The notes under the pieces were generated by a model that had not been told where the DNA came from, ran no database searches, and saw nothing but the letters and a program-made list of their open reading frames with translations. 64,000 nucleotides of DNA, from assembly GCF_000255295.1 (NCBI RefSeq), contig NC_017030.1, forward strand, positions 5,642,001 through 5,706,000, read 5' to 3'. Made by a program: the position numbers and the translations under genes. Shown here piece after piece: positions 19,385-28,228 of this stretch. Numbering within the stretch: the stretch's first letter is position 1; every line of letters begins with the position of its first letter. This stretch comes from Corallococcus coralloides DSM 2259. Lineage in GTDB: Bacteria; Myxococcota; Myxococcia; Myxococcales; Myxococcaceae.

Positions 19385-20080
19385 ATGAACCGACCCGCTT
19401 CGTTGCAAAATGCGTTGGTGTTGGCCCTGACCTCGCTTGCCTGTGGGGCATGCGGGGACTCTGCCTCTGGCGGAGGCGTGGCCCTGGGCGCCGAGCAGAA
19501 AGGGATTGCGACCTTCTACGACGCCACCGGTGCCGGCAACTGCAGCTACGACAAGGGCGGCGACCTGATGGTGGCCGCGATGAACCGCGACCAGTACGAC
19601 AACAGCGCCGCCTGCGGCCAGTGCGTGGACATCGTGGGGCCCAAGGGCAACGTGCGCGTGCGCATCGTGGATCAGTGCCCGGACTGCGATAAGGGCCACC
19701 TGGACCTGTCGCGCGAGGCCTTCGACAAGATCGCGGAGGCGAAGGACGGCCGGGTGAGCATCACCTGGACGCCGGTGTCCTGCGACGTGGCCGGCCCGGT
19801 GAAGTACCACTTCAAGGAAGGCAGCAACCCCTGGTGGACGGCCATCCAGGTGCGCAACCACCGGCTGCCCATCCAGAAGCTGGAGTGGAAGCGCGACAGC
19901 GATTGGAAGGCGCTGAAGCGCGAGAGCTACAACTACTTCGTCACCGACTCGGGCGTGGGCGAGGGCCGCTTCCAGCTGCGCGTCACCGCACAGGACGGCC
20001 AGCAGCTCGTGGACTCCGTGGAGAAGGTGCTGGACGACGGCAGCGTGGACGGGGCGGAGCAGTTCGCGCCCCAGAAGTAG
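19385..20080 (+). CDS. Bacterial expansin (EXLX-type), secreted lipoprotein
   Basis: A 231-residue protein acting outside the cell to loosen cellulose or other wall polysaccharides without hydrolysis. The signal peptide ends in a Cys-containing LTSLACGAC, so it may be lipid-anchored. The first domain (about 35-130) is a six-stranded double-psi barrel: ATFYDATGAGNCSYD, CGQCVDIVG, VDQCPDCDKGHLDLS, keeping the Asp and HLDLS of expansins. The second domain (about 135-225) is the carbohydrate-binding beta-sandwich, with NPWWTAIQVRNHRLPI and surface aromatics W-W and YNYF. Overall match to Bacillus YoaJ-like expansins is good. The ATG at 19385 is preferred over the in-frame ATG at 19376, which lies inside the -10 box. 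It is flanked by three minus-strand lipoproteins of one family. Confidence 0.9.
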   Translation: MNRPASLQNALVLALTSLACGACGDSASGGGVALGAEQKGIATFYDATGAGNCSYDKGGDLMVAAMNRDQYDNSAACGQCVDIVGPKGNVRVRIVDQCPDCDKGHLDLSREAFDKIAEAKDGRVSITWTPVSCDVAGPVKYHFKEGSNPWWTAIQVRNHRLPIQKLEWKRDSDWKALKRESYNYFVTDSGVGEGRFQLRVTAQDGQQLVDSVEKVLDDGSVDGAEQFAPQK

Positions 20081-20121
20081 GCACGCACTCCCGCCGCCCC
20101 GTCCGTCACTGCGTCAGCGCA

Positions 20122-20721
20122 TCAGAACGTGAAGATGGACGGGGCCGTGGTGCTGGTGAAGAAGTCCGGGTAGCTGGCCACGTAGTTGTTACCCGAGCCC
20201 GTCTGGCCGGAGATGGTGCCGCTCTTCGTGCCAGACACGGTGAGCGTCGTCCCGTTGGAGGCGATGGACAGGCTGCCCGAGTAGATGGAGCCCGAGCCCA
20301 GGAAGATGGACAGCCCCGTGGAGCGGACGATGGCCAGCGTGTCCGGAGCCACGTGCTTGAGGCCCAGGGACTGGGGCGAGCTGCCGCTGACGCTGGTCTT
20401 GTACGTGTAGCTCACGGCCACGCCCAGGTCGTTGGCCGCCAGGGACAGCGAGGGAGCGGTGCCCGTGGAGGAGCCCACCACCAGGCTGCCCGCGCCGAAG
20501 GCACAGGTGGCATCCGCCGCGCGCGTGACGGTGACGTCATAGATGGGAGGAAAGGTCCCCGCCCGCGCCGCGGACGACACCGTGAAGGTGCAGCCCTGGG
20601 AGGTCCCCGTCACCAGCGCGGACTCCTGGGTGGCGAGGCCGTCCTCCCCATCCACGCCAGCACCACACGCCGTGAGGCCCGCGATCGCGCAAAGAGAGAC
20701 AACCGACTTGATGTTCAGCAT
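20122..20721 (-). CDS. Small secreted lipoprotein, paralogue family member 2
   Basis: A 199-residue lipoprotein paralogous to its neighbours. The signal peptide LNIKSVVSLCAIAGLTACG gives a clear lipobox (LTAC). Then come an acidic stretch (VDGEDGLATQESAL), TGTSQGCTFTVS, PPIYDVTVTR, ATCAF, SLAANDLGVAVSY, LKHVAPDTLAIVRSTGL, LTVSGTKSG and SYPDFFTSTTAPS. The start at 20721 was chosen over the upstream in-frame start because of the signal peptide and a TGGAG ribosome site about eight bases before it. Very similar along its length to the gene just upstream, from which it is separated by 34 bases, so the pair looks like a tandem duplication. Function unknown. Confidence 0.8.
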   Translation of the reverse strand: MLNIKSVVSLCAIAGLTACGAGVDGEDGLATQESALVTGTSQGCTFTVSSAARAGTFPPIYDVTVTRAADATCAFGAGSLVVGSSTGTAPSLSLAANDLGVAVSYTYKTSVSGSSPQSLGLKHVAPDTLAIVRSTGLSIFLGSGSIYSGSLSIASNGTTLTVSGTKSGTISGQTGSGNNYVASYPDFFTSTTAPSIFTF

Positions 20722-20755
20722 GGCATTGGACTCCAGGGTTGGGGTTGGGACCAAT

Positions 20756-21352
20756 TCAATACGCGACAATGGTGGGAGCCAGGGTGCTGGTGAAGAAGTT
20801 CGGGAAGACGGCCACGTAGTGGTCCCCCGATCCCGTCTCTCCGGAGATCGGGACGTTCTTGGTTCCGGTGGCGATCAGCGTCGTGCCGTCCGGTCCGATG
20901 GCGAGGTCGGCGGACCAGATGTAGGTCCCCAGCGAGATTGGAGTCAGGCCCGTGGAGCGGACGATGGCCATCGTGTCCGGCGCGACGTGCTTGATCGCCA
21001 CCGCCAGGGGTGACGGGCCGCCCGTCCGGTACGTGTAGCCCACGGCCACGCCCAGGTCGTTGGCGGCCAGTGACACCATGGTGGGAGGGTTGGCGTTGGA
21101 GAGCCCGACCGTCACGGTGCTCGCGGGCCAGGGGCAGGTCGCACTCGCCTCGCGCGTGAGCTTGATGTCGTAGCTGGGGGGAGGAAACGGGGCGCGCTGA
21201 ACGAACGACACCGTGAAGGTGCAGCCCTGGGACGTCCCCGTCACCAGCGCGGACTTCTGGGTGGAGAGCTCACCCTGCCCTTCCACTCCACCGCCACACG
21301 CCATGAGGCCAGCGACCGCGCAAAGGGAGACAACAGACTTGAAGCTCGACAT
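20756..21352 (-). CDS. Small secreted lipoprotein, paralogue family member 3
   Basis: A 198-residue lipoprotein, the closest relative of the preceding entry. Signal peptide SSFKSVVSLCAVAGLMACG (lipobox LMAC), then TGTSQGCTFTVSF, PPSYDIKLTR, ATCPW, SLAANDLGVAVGYTYRT, IKHVAPDTMAIVRSTGL, GTKNVPISGETGSGDHYVA and FPNFFTSTLAP. The two conserved Cys residues of the mature part could form a disulfide. Start ATG at 21352 has a GGAGGG ribosome site. The IS630 element begins 78 bases upstream of the start, so its promoter region may be shortened or altered by the insertion. Function unknown. Confidence 0.8.
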   Translation of the reverse strand: MSSFKSVVSLCAVAGLMACGGGVEGQGELSTQKSALVTGTSQGCTFTVSFVQRAPFPPPSYDIKLTREASATCPWPASTVTVGLSNANPPTMVSLAANDLGVAVGYTYRTGGPSPLAVAIKHVAPDTMAIVRSTGLTPISLGTYIWSADLAIGPDGTTLIATGTKNVPISGETGSGDHYVAVFPNFFTSTLAPTIVAY

Positions 21353-21429
21353 GACATTGCCCTCCAGGGTTGGGGAGGGACAGCGTCCCCCTTCCTGAAG
21401 GGCAATGCCAGACTTTGAAGCAATCCCTA

Positions 21430-21455
21430 AACGACCGCGCATGAATCCCGATCGG
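21430..21455 (+). repeat. IS630 left terminal inverted repeat
   Basis: Begins AACGACCGCGCATGAATCCC directly after a TA. It pairs with the right end at 22621-22646, with the outer eight bases identical. Confidence 0.85.
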
Positions 21456-21520
21456 CTCGGAGGGTAGGCAGGCGCTGGAGGAGGAAGGAAGGGGCAGGAG
21501 CTCGCATCGTTCGGCCTTGT

Positions 21521-22618
21521 GTGCGCAAGAACCGGATGAAGAAGCGAGCCCTGCCTCAGGGAAGGCAACAGCTGCGGATACGCAGTCGTGACCGCAGGCG
21601 GCTGATTCGCTGGGGCGAGAAGACTGGCTGCCCGCTCACCCTGCGGCGGTGCCTGGCGGTAGTGAAGGTGTCCAGTGGCCAGTCACGCGCGCAGGCCGCA
21701 CGAGAGCTTTGGTGCGCCACGTCCACGGTCGTGTCCGCAGTCCAGCACTACCAGCAGTCAGGGCGAGAAGGCCTTCGAGACGGGCGCGCTCAGAATGGTC
21801 GGCGCAAGGTGGACGAGCGCTTTCTGCAGACGCTGTGCAGGGTGCTGGAAGGCACACCCCAGCAGAGCGGCTGGCGGCGCACCACCTGGACGCGAGAGTT
21901 GCTGGGACGCGAGGTGGAAAGGCGCGGCCAGGTGCATGTCTCGGCCGCGACGATGGGACGTGCCTTGGCCTCGGTGGGGGCCAAGAGAAGGCGTCCTCGT
22001 CCCGTGGTGCGCTGCCCCTGGCCTGCGCGTCGACGTCAGCGGTGCCTCTGGCAACTGAAGTGCCGGGCGGCCCATGCGCGGCCAGACGAGCCCGTCCTTT
22101 TCGAGGATGAGATGGACGTGCACCTCAACCCGAAAATCGGCCCGGACTGGACGCTGCCAGGGCAGAGGCGCGAAGTGGTGACGCCCGGCAACAACCAGAA
22201 GCGTTACGTGGCCGGAGCCCTGGATGCGAGCACGGCCCGAATGACGTGGGTGCAGGGCGAGAAGAAGACGAGTGCCCTCTTCATCGACCTGGTGCGTGCT
22301 GTCGACGCCGCCTACCCAAGGGCCAGGCGCCTACACTTCATCCTCGACAATGCCGCCACCCACTCCAGCAAGAAGACGAAGAAGGCGCTGGAGGCAATGG
22401 GGGAGAGGCTGGTGCTGCACTTCCTGCCGCCGTACTGCCCCGAGGGCAACCGCATCGAGCGCGTTTGGTGGGACGTGCATGCCAACGTCACTCGCAACCA
22501 CCGCTGCAAGAAGATGGAGGCGCTCATGGCCGAGGTAGACGCCTACCTTGACGCACGCAACTCGCAGAAGACGGCCAGCCCCATACTGCGCGCCGCTCCT
22601 GCTCGACGCGCAGCTTGA
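21521..22618 (+). CDS. IS630-family DDE transposase
   Basis: A 365-residue transposase that cuts and joins the element at TA sites. The N-terminal half (about 40-160) is a paired helix-turn-helix DNA-binding region (SRAQAARELWCATSTVVSAV, then SAATMGRALASVGAKRRRPR). The catalytic RNase-H-like domain follows, with its acidic triad in LFEDEMDVHLNP (first Asp, near 195), HFILDNAATH (second Asp, near 270) and NRIERVWWDVHANVTRNH (Glu, near 308). GTG at 21521 and ATG at 21536 are both possible starts; neither has a good ribosome site. No frameshift is needed, unlike some relatives. It occupies nearly the whole element. Confidence 0.92.
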   Translation: MRKNRMKKRALPQGRQQLRIRSRDRRRLIRWGEKTGCPLTLRRCLAVVKVSSGQSRAQAARELWCATSTVVSAVQHYQQSGREGLRDGRAQNGRRKVDERFLQTLCRVLEGTPQQSGWRRTTWTRELLGREVERRGQVHVSAATMGRALASVGAKRRRPRPVVRCPWPARRRQRCLWQLKCRAAHARPDEPVLFEDEMDVHLNPKIGPDWTLPGQRREVVTPGNNQKRYVAGALDASTARMTWVQGEKKTSALFIDLVRAVDAAYPRARRLHFILDNAATHSSKKTKKALEAMGERLVLHFLPPYCPEGNRIERVWWDVHANVTRNHRCKKMEALMAEVDAYLDARNSQKTASPILRAAPARRAA

Positions 22619-22620
22619 GA

Positions 22621-22646
22621 CCATTCGAGAATCACGATCGGTCGTT
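22621..22646 (-). repeat. IS630 right terminal inverted repeat
   Basis: The complement begins AACGACCGATCGTGATTCTC, matching the left end. Its outermost base supplies the last base of the TAA stop codon of the neighbouring ATPase gene. Confidence 0.85.
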
Positions 22647-25600
22647 TAGCGCCGCAGCATGCCGCGCAGCAGCTCCAGGGCTTCGGTGACCCCCTGCCAG
22701 ACCTGGAGCGCCTTGATGCCTTCGCCTTCACCCTGCACGTTGCGACGGGCGGCGCGCTCCAGGGGCAGCAGCGCACCCTCCACCAGTTCAATCTGACGGC
22801 TCAGCTCCGCCGGGGACGGACCGTTCGCGGCGCGCTGGAGTGACTCCGCCTGGGAAGGCAGGGACACCGACACCGGCCGGTCCGCCAGGGCAGTAATCGC
22901 CTTGGAGAGCTGCGCCATGTACGGGCCGAAGTCCGGCGCGGGCGCCTGGGGCATGGGCGCGTTGCGCAGCGTGGGCGCCTCCTCCGCCTGGGTGGCCACG
23001 CGCTCCGTGAGGGCCTTGAGCAGCTGCGCCAGGTGCTTGAGGTACGGGGCCAGGTCCGTGGCCGGAGCCTGCGGGGCCTGGACCGGCGGGGGCGCCGCGG
23101 GGATGGACACCTGCACCGGGGCGGGCGGCCTCTGCGCGGCTTCACGGCTGACGCGGGCCACCTCCAGCACGGCTTCGCGCAGGGCCTCCAGGTGCGGGGC
23201 CACGGGCGTGTCCTCGCTGGGGACGTTCGCCTGCGCGGCGGCCTGCACCACCGCGTCGCGCACGGAGCCCAGCTGCTCCTCGATGGCGCCCAGCTGTCCG
23301 GTGACGCGCGCCACGGGGTCGTCCTCCTTGCCCCCCATGCGCTTCACGCGGGCGAAGCCCTGCTTGATCTCCTCCCAGCGCTTCGCCTTCTCCGGCGTCA
23401 GGCGCCCGCGCATCTCCTGGAGCTTGAGCAGGTTCTGCTCCGCCGCCGTGGTGAGCGTCTGGGATTCGCCCTGGTAGTGGTCGTCGATGCGACGCTCCAA
23501 CTCGTCGTCCGTCATCGCGGAGACGACCTTCTCCGCCAGCTTGCCCATGTTGCGGTAGCTGCCCTGCAGCTTGAAGGGCGGCTCCGTGCGGAAGCGCTCG
23601 TCCTGCGCGGCGGACGCGATGTACTGGAGGTTCACCTTGAGCAGCACCTGCTGCACGCGGAACAGCCGCTGGAAGACGGCGATGATCTCCTGGAGCTCCG
23701 CCGCCGCGTAGCCGTGCTTCAGCTCGCCGGAGGGGACCTCCTCGCCCTTGGCCATCCGGATGAGGCGGTGCACGTCCTGCGGGTCGCGCGTGGCCAGCGG
23801 CGCGAGCACCGGGTTGGAGGTGAGCGCGTTCTCCAGGTAGCTGAGCGCGAACAGCTCCTCCTTGCCGTCCAGGATGTCACCCAGGTTGTAGGTGTCCGCG
23901 CGGTTGGCGAGCATGTCCGGGATGCGGAAGCGCTCGCCCGTCTCCGTGTACGGGTTGCCCGCCATCACCACGCAGAACTTCTTGCCGCGCAGGTCATACG
24001 TGCGCGTCTGGCCATTCCAGACACCCTCCACGCGGCGCTGGCCGTCGCACAGGGAGATGAACTTCTGGAGCAGCTCCGGGTCCGTGTGCTGGATGTCGTC
24101 GAGGTAGAGCATCACGTTGTTGCCCATCTCGAAGGACAGGTTGATGCGCTCCACCTCCTGCCGCGCGGTGGCGTTGGGCGCCTCCGACGGATCCAGCGAC
24201 TTCACGGAATGGCCCAGCGCCGGTCCGTTCACCTTCACGAAGGTGAGGCCCAGGCGGCTGGCCACGTACTCCATCAGCGTCGTCTTGCCGTAGCCCGGCG
24301 GCGACATGAGCAGCAGCATGCCCATGCGGTCCGTGCGCTTGCCCTCGCCCGCCGCGCCCAGCTGCTTGGCCAGGTTCGCGCCGATGAGCGGCAGGTACAC
24401 CTCGTCGATGAGCCGGTTGCGCACGAAGCTCGTGAGCACCTTGGGCGTCAGCTCCTCCAGCCGCAGCTTGCGCCGCTCGCGGTCCAAGAGGTCGCGCAGG
24501 TACGCGCGGTAGGCCACGTACGCGGGCACGCGCACCTGACGGAACTCGCCCAGACGCGCCAGGAACTCATCCAGGCGCAGGGACAGCTTGCGGTCCTGGA
24601 TGCGCGGGTGGCTGCCCAGGAGACCCGTGGCCTCCGTGGCGGTGAGGGCGCCCGCCGTCTCGCGGTCCAGCTTGCGCTCGGTGAGGAGCACCACCGCCGT
24701 CTCCAGCGCGACGTGCGCCGCGTCACCCGGACCGCCCTCGCGCTTCGCGAGGAACGCGTCCACCCAGGCGCGGGCGATGCGCAGGCGCTCCGGCAGGTTC
24801 TTCTCCAGGCCGCGCAGGTCGTCGTCGAACGCGGTGCGCGAACCGTGGCGGTCCAGGTGCGCCAGGAAGGCGTCCTTCAGCGTCAGGGCCTCGCGGCTGG
24901 TGGTGAAGCGGGGGCGGTCCACCGCCAGCTCCTCCACGAGGTAGCGGCCCGCCTGCCGGCCCTCCGCGGGCGAAGCGGTGAGGCCGTGGCCCTGGAGGAA
25001 CGCGAGCACGCGCTCGCCCAGCTCATCCCCCAGCGCCACCAGGTCCGAGCCGATGTCGAACGCCTGCCGCAGCCGCGCGAGGCTGCGCGCGCGCCGGTGG
25101 AACACGCCGCGGAGCGCGTCATCCGGGTCGAACGCCCAGTACAGCGCGGCCCAGGCGCGAGGCACCGGGGCGAAGCGCAGCAGGCCCGCGCCCTGGTGCA
25201 GCGCGAGCAGCTTCTCCAGGAGCGCCGTCGCGTCCGCGTCGTGCACGCCGCGCTCGTAGCCCTCGTCGAAGCGCTCCGCCGCGTATGCGCGCACGCGCTC
25301 CAGCAGCTGTCCCTGCGCGCCGGCCTCGTACAGCGCCGCGAGCGTGAGGCCGCCCTTCCCCTCCTCCGCGTCCATCAGCAGGCCCGCGGCCAGGTACTCC
25401 GCGCGGTATACGTCGCGCGTCTCGGAGACCAGGTGCTGATCCCAGAGCTCGCGGTACTTGAGCAGCTCCGGATCCTCCACCTTCTGGGTGTAGTCGGAGC
25501 CGGTGAGCTGGAGGTACAGCGCGCCATCGCGAGGGACGAGCGTCAGCTCCAGCGGCTGCGTGTTCACGTGGAAGCGATAGGGCCCCAGCTTGATGAGGCC

Positions 25601-28192
25601 TTCGCCGCCCTCGAACAGGTCCTGCTTGTCGCGCAGGGCGCGCAGGGCGTCCTGCTTCGCGGACTTCACGCGCGACAGCACTTCGTCCGCGCGCACGCTG
25701 TCCTGGAGCGCCAGCAGCTGTTCCGCCAGCTGCCGCAGCTTGAGGATCATCGCGTCGGACGCGAAGTAGGCGTTGAGCTCGTCGTCCGCCTTGAACGACT
25801 TCGCCCGGCGCTGCACACCCTGGAGGATGCGCTCCGCCGCGCCGAAGAGGCCCGAGGCCCGGCGCTGACGCTCGTCCACCAGCGCCTGCTTACGCGCGCC
25901 GAAGGCCTCCAGCAGCTCCTCGCGCTTCTGGGTGATCTGCCCCAGGAACTCGTCGAACTCGCCGAAGCGGCCCTCCAGCTCCTCCAGCAGCACGGTGAGC
26001 TTGGAGAGCGCCTCGTCGCACTTCTCCGGCGAGTCCGCCTGCGACAGCGCGTTCTCGATGCTCTGCCCCAGCAGCTTGAACTGCGCGCCGAACTCCGCGC
26101 GCTTCTCCTTGCCGGACAGCTCCTTGCGCTTCGCCTGGAGCCCCGCGCGCACGCGATTCAACCGGCTGAACAGCTCGGAGATGCCCTCGAGGATTTTCGC
26201 CCGGGCCAGCGGGTCACCCACCTGGAGCCCGCCCACCACCTCACCCAGCACCTCCAGGCCCTGGGCGGTGCGATCCACGTCCTCGGCCAGCGGGGCCAGC
26301 TCGGCCGTCGTCGTCAGCGGCTCCAGCCGCTCCAGGAGCCCGTCCAGCCGCGAGGCCAGGGGCTGGAGCGCTTCGCCCTTCTGGAGGAAGTCCACGCACG
26401 CGGTGCTCACCGCGTCGGAGGCGGCCACCACCGCCTGCTCCAGGGCGTCCACGCGCCCCAGGTCCATGTAGCGGACGTCCTTCAACGTAATCAGGTGCCC
26501 GCGGTGCCGGCGCAGGTCCGCCAGCGCGCGCATGAAGCCCTCGGCGTCCGTGAGCCCCTCCGGCTGCGCGTTGAGCAGGAGCGTCTCCTGCGTCTGCAGC
26601 GCCTGCGCGAGCGACTCCTCCGCGCGCTTGCGCATCGCGAGGACCTTCTCGAACTCATCGATGATGAGCTCGGAGGTGCGGCGCAGCAGCTCGATGGGCT
26701 CCTGGAGCCCCACTTCCGCGTGGGACAGCCAGTAGTAGGCGTCCAGGGCCCGCGTGGCCGCGTTGACCAGGTCCTCGTAGGTGCGGCGGGTGGGCTTGTC
26801 CGTCTTCGCCACGCGCGGCAGCGTCAGCGCGTCGCTGATGCCGCGCACCAGCTCCGCGTTGCCCACCTTGCCCAGGTAGCCCGGCGCGGGGGGCAGCTTC
26901 GCCGCGTGCTCGTCGGAGACGAACGGCGTCTGCCACACCTGCATGGGGTGCACGCGCGTGGGCTCCTGCGACGTGGCGCGGAACACCACCAGCCCGCCGT
27001 CCGCGAAGAGGCTCATGCCGTGCGCCTGCAGCGGCGTCTGCACCTCCTTGCGCACCAGGTTGTACGGGAAGAGCACGTACGCGCCATCATCCCGGCGGTG
27101 GAAGACGTAGAGCACGTCCTCCCCGTTGGGCGAGCGCACCGCCTGGTGGAACTCCATCCCCTCCGACGCGCCGTCGAAGACCTTGTAGTCGCCCGTCTGG
27201 AGGTAGTAGCCGCCCGGGAAGACGATGCCCTGGTCCTCCGGCAGCCGCACACAGGACTGGCCGATGGCGTCGATGCGCACCACGTGCTGGGTGCGCGAGT
27301 TGAAGACGAGGTAGCGGTACGCCTTCTCCCGGAACGGCAGGATGCGCAGGAGGATGAGCCCGCCCACCTGCGTCCAGGCGAACTCCGCGTCATCCAGCGA
27401 CTGATCCGGGTCATCCACCGGCTCGCTGTAGATGCCCAGGCCGGTGGCGGTGTTGTCCTCCACCTTCACGGTGAGGTCGCCCTTCACCGTCTCCACGAAG
27501 ACCTGATCCAACACGTTGACGTGCGGGTGCTGGCCCAGCACGTACTGCTCGCGCGTGGCCACCGTCCACTCGAAGTCGTGTGACGGCGGGTAGACGTGGT
27601 CGCGCTCGCCCTGGTTGTCCACGTAGGTGGCGCGGCCCTCCACGTCCACGTTGAAGCGGAAGACCTTGAGGTCGCGTGCGGACTGGCCCGTCTGGAACAC
27701 CGCGAGCAGGCGCGAATCCCGCCGCCGCAGCTGCAGGAGCTTCGCGTCCTTGTAGTACTTGTACAGCTCGCCAAAGTCCTTCACGAACCGGGGGTCCGCG
27801 AGGAAGCCGCCGGCCTCCGTGGGAGGCACGGCGGAGAGGTCGAAGCCCTCGGCCGTCTTCTCGAAGCGGTGCAGCGAGAAGACGTCCGAGACGTTCGTCT
27901 CCTTCTTCAGGCCGATGAAGACGTTGTAGCCGAAGAGGAGGTACTTCCCGACGCTGACGATGTCGCGGGGGACGCAGTTGTTCTCCGTGCGCACCCGCTC
28001 ATTGCCGATGACGGTGAGCTCCGTGCCGCCGAACAGCGCCTTGCGCCGGGCGTTGAGGTCGTTCGCCTGGGTCGCCAGCGCGTCCGCCTGGGAGAGGAGG
28101 CGCGCACGGATGACCTCGTAGCTGCCGCCCTCCAGCGTCGCCTCGCCCCCGGGCGCCTGGGCGCCCGGGGTCTTGGTGCTGTCAGTTGCCAT
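22646..28192 (-). CDS. Giant AAA+ ATPase, 'DNA repair ATPase' type, last gene of the flotillin operon
   Basis: An 1848-residue protein. Residues 1-450 form a beta-rich N-terminal region (GYNVFIGLKKETNVSDVFSL, VFRFNVDVEGRATYVDNQGERDHVYP) of the kind annotated in databases as 'ATPase involved in DNA repair'. About 480-880 is mostly helical and coiled-coil (Glu/Leu/Arg-rich). About 1230-1520 is an AAA+ module: Walker A SPPGYGKTTLMEYVAS (near 1300), Walker B VMLYLDDIQHTDPELLQKFI, and MAGNPYTETGERFRIPDMLANRAD, where an MoxR/dynein-like sensor region is expected. The C-terminal 200 residues are Pro/Ala-rich with short helices. No nuclease domain is visible, so a direct repair role is unproven. It lies 36 bases after the flotillin gene and is probably co-transcribed. 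The stop TAA is completed by the IS630 end; without the element it would read TAG, so the protein is unchanged. Confidence 0.85.
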   Translation of the reverse strand: MATDSTKTPGAQAPGGEATLEGGSYEVIRARLLSQADALATQANDLNARRKALFGGTELTVIGNERVRTENNCVPRDIVSVGKYLLFGYNVFIGLKKETNVSDVFSLHRFEKTAEGFDLSAVPPTEAGGFLADPRFVKDFGELYKYYKDAKLLQLRRRDSRLLAVFQTGQSARDLKVFRFNVDVEGRATYVDNQGERDHVYPPSHDFEWTVATREQYVLGQHPHVNVLDQVFVETVKGDLTVKVEDNTATGLGIYSEPVDDPDQSLDDAEFAWTQVGGLILLRILPFREKAYRYLVFNSRTQHVVRIDAIGQSCVRLPEDQGIVFPGGYYLQTGDYKVFDGASEGMEFHQAVRSPNGEDVLYVFHRRDDGAYVLFPYNLVRKEVQTPLQAHGMSLFADGGLVVFRATSQEPTRVHPMQVWQTPFVSDEHAAKLPPAPGYLGKVGNAELVRGISDALTLPRVAKTDKPTRRTYEDLVNAATRALDAYYWLSHAEVGLQEPIELLRRTSELIIDEFEKVLAMRKRAEESLAQALQTQETLLLNAQPEGLTDAEGFMRALADLRRHRGHLITLKDVRYMDLGRVDALEQAVVAASDAVSTACVDFLQKGEALQPLASRLDGLLERLEPLTTTAELAPLAEDVDRTAQGLEVLGEVVGGLQVGDPLARAKILEGISELFSRLNRVRAGLQAKRKELSGKEKRAEFGAQFKLLGQSIENALSQADSPEKCDEALSKLTVLLEELEGRFGEFDEFLGQITQKREELLEAFGARKQALVDERQRRASGLFGAAERILQGVQRRAKSFKADDELNAYFASDAMILKLRQLAEQLLALQDSVRADEVLSRVKSAKQDALRALRDKQDLFEGGEGLIKLGPYRFHVNTQPLELTLVPRDGALYLQLTGSDYTQKVEDPELLKYRELWDQHLVSETRDVYRAEYLAAGLLMDAEEGKGGLTLAALYEAGAQGQLLERVRAYAAERFDEGYERGVHDADATALLEKLLALHQGAGLLRFAPVPRAWAALYWAFDPDDALRGVFHRRARSLARLRQAFDIGSDLVALGDELGERVLAFLQGHGLTASPAEGRQAGRYLVEELAVDRPRFTTSREALTLKDAFLAHLDRHGSRTAFDDDLRGLEKNLPERLRIARAWVDAFLAKREGGPGDAAHVALETAVVLLTERKLDRETAGALTATEATGLLGSHPRIQDRKLSLRLDEFLARLGEFRQVRVPAYVAYRAYLRDLLDRERRKLRLEELTPKVLTSFVRNRLIDEVYLPLIGANLAKQLGAAGEGKRTDRMGMLLLMSPPGYGKTTLMEYVASRLGLTFVKVNGPALGHSVKSLDPSEAPNATARQEVERINLSFEMGNNVMLYLDDIQHTDPELLQKFISLCDGQRRVEGVWNGQTRTYDLRGKKFCVVMAGNPYTETGERFRIPDMLANRADTYNLGDILDGKEELFALSYLENALTSNPVLAPLATRDPQDVHRLIRMAKGEEVPSGELKHGYAAAELQEIIAVFQRLFRVQQVLLKVNLQYIASAAQDERFRTEPPFKLQGSYRNMGKLAEKVVSAMTDDELERRIDDHYQGESQTLTTAAEQNLLKLQEMRGRLTPEKAKRWEEIKQGFARVKRMGGKEDDPVARVTGQLGAIEEQLGSVRDAVVQAAAQANVPSEDTPVAPHLEALREAVLEVARVSREAAQRPPAPVQVSIPAAPPPVQAPQAPATDLAPYLKHLAQLLKALTERVATQAEEAPTLRNAPMPQAPAPDFGPYMAQLSKAITALADRPVSVSLPSQAESLQRAANGPSPAELSRQIELVEGALLPLERAARRNVQGEGEGIKALQVWQGVTEALELLRGMLRR

Positions 28193-28228
28193 GGATGTTC
28201 ACCGAGAGGTTGCGATTGGCGGGACGCT

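Larger units (their letters stand above)
21430..22646. mobile_element. IS630-family insertion sequence, intact
   Basis: A 1217-bp element with one transposase gene. The ends are imperfect inverted repeats beginning AACGACCG and matching at 19 of 26 positions (21430-21455 against the complement of 22621-22646). It is flanked on each side by TA (21428-21429 and 22647-22648), the duplicated target typical of the IS630/mariner group. The right TA lies in the stop codon of the giant ATPase gene. The intact transposase frame suggests recent arrival. Confidence 0.9.

Noticed and set aside
23033..27583. 1516-codon plus-strand open frame opposite the giant ATPase gene
   Set aside because: It is an Arg/His/Leu/Val-rich shadow of the GC-rich codon pattern, with no ribosome site or family features. 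The minus-strand frame has clear AAA+ motifs.
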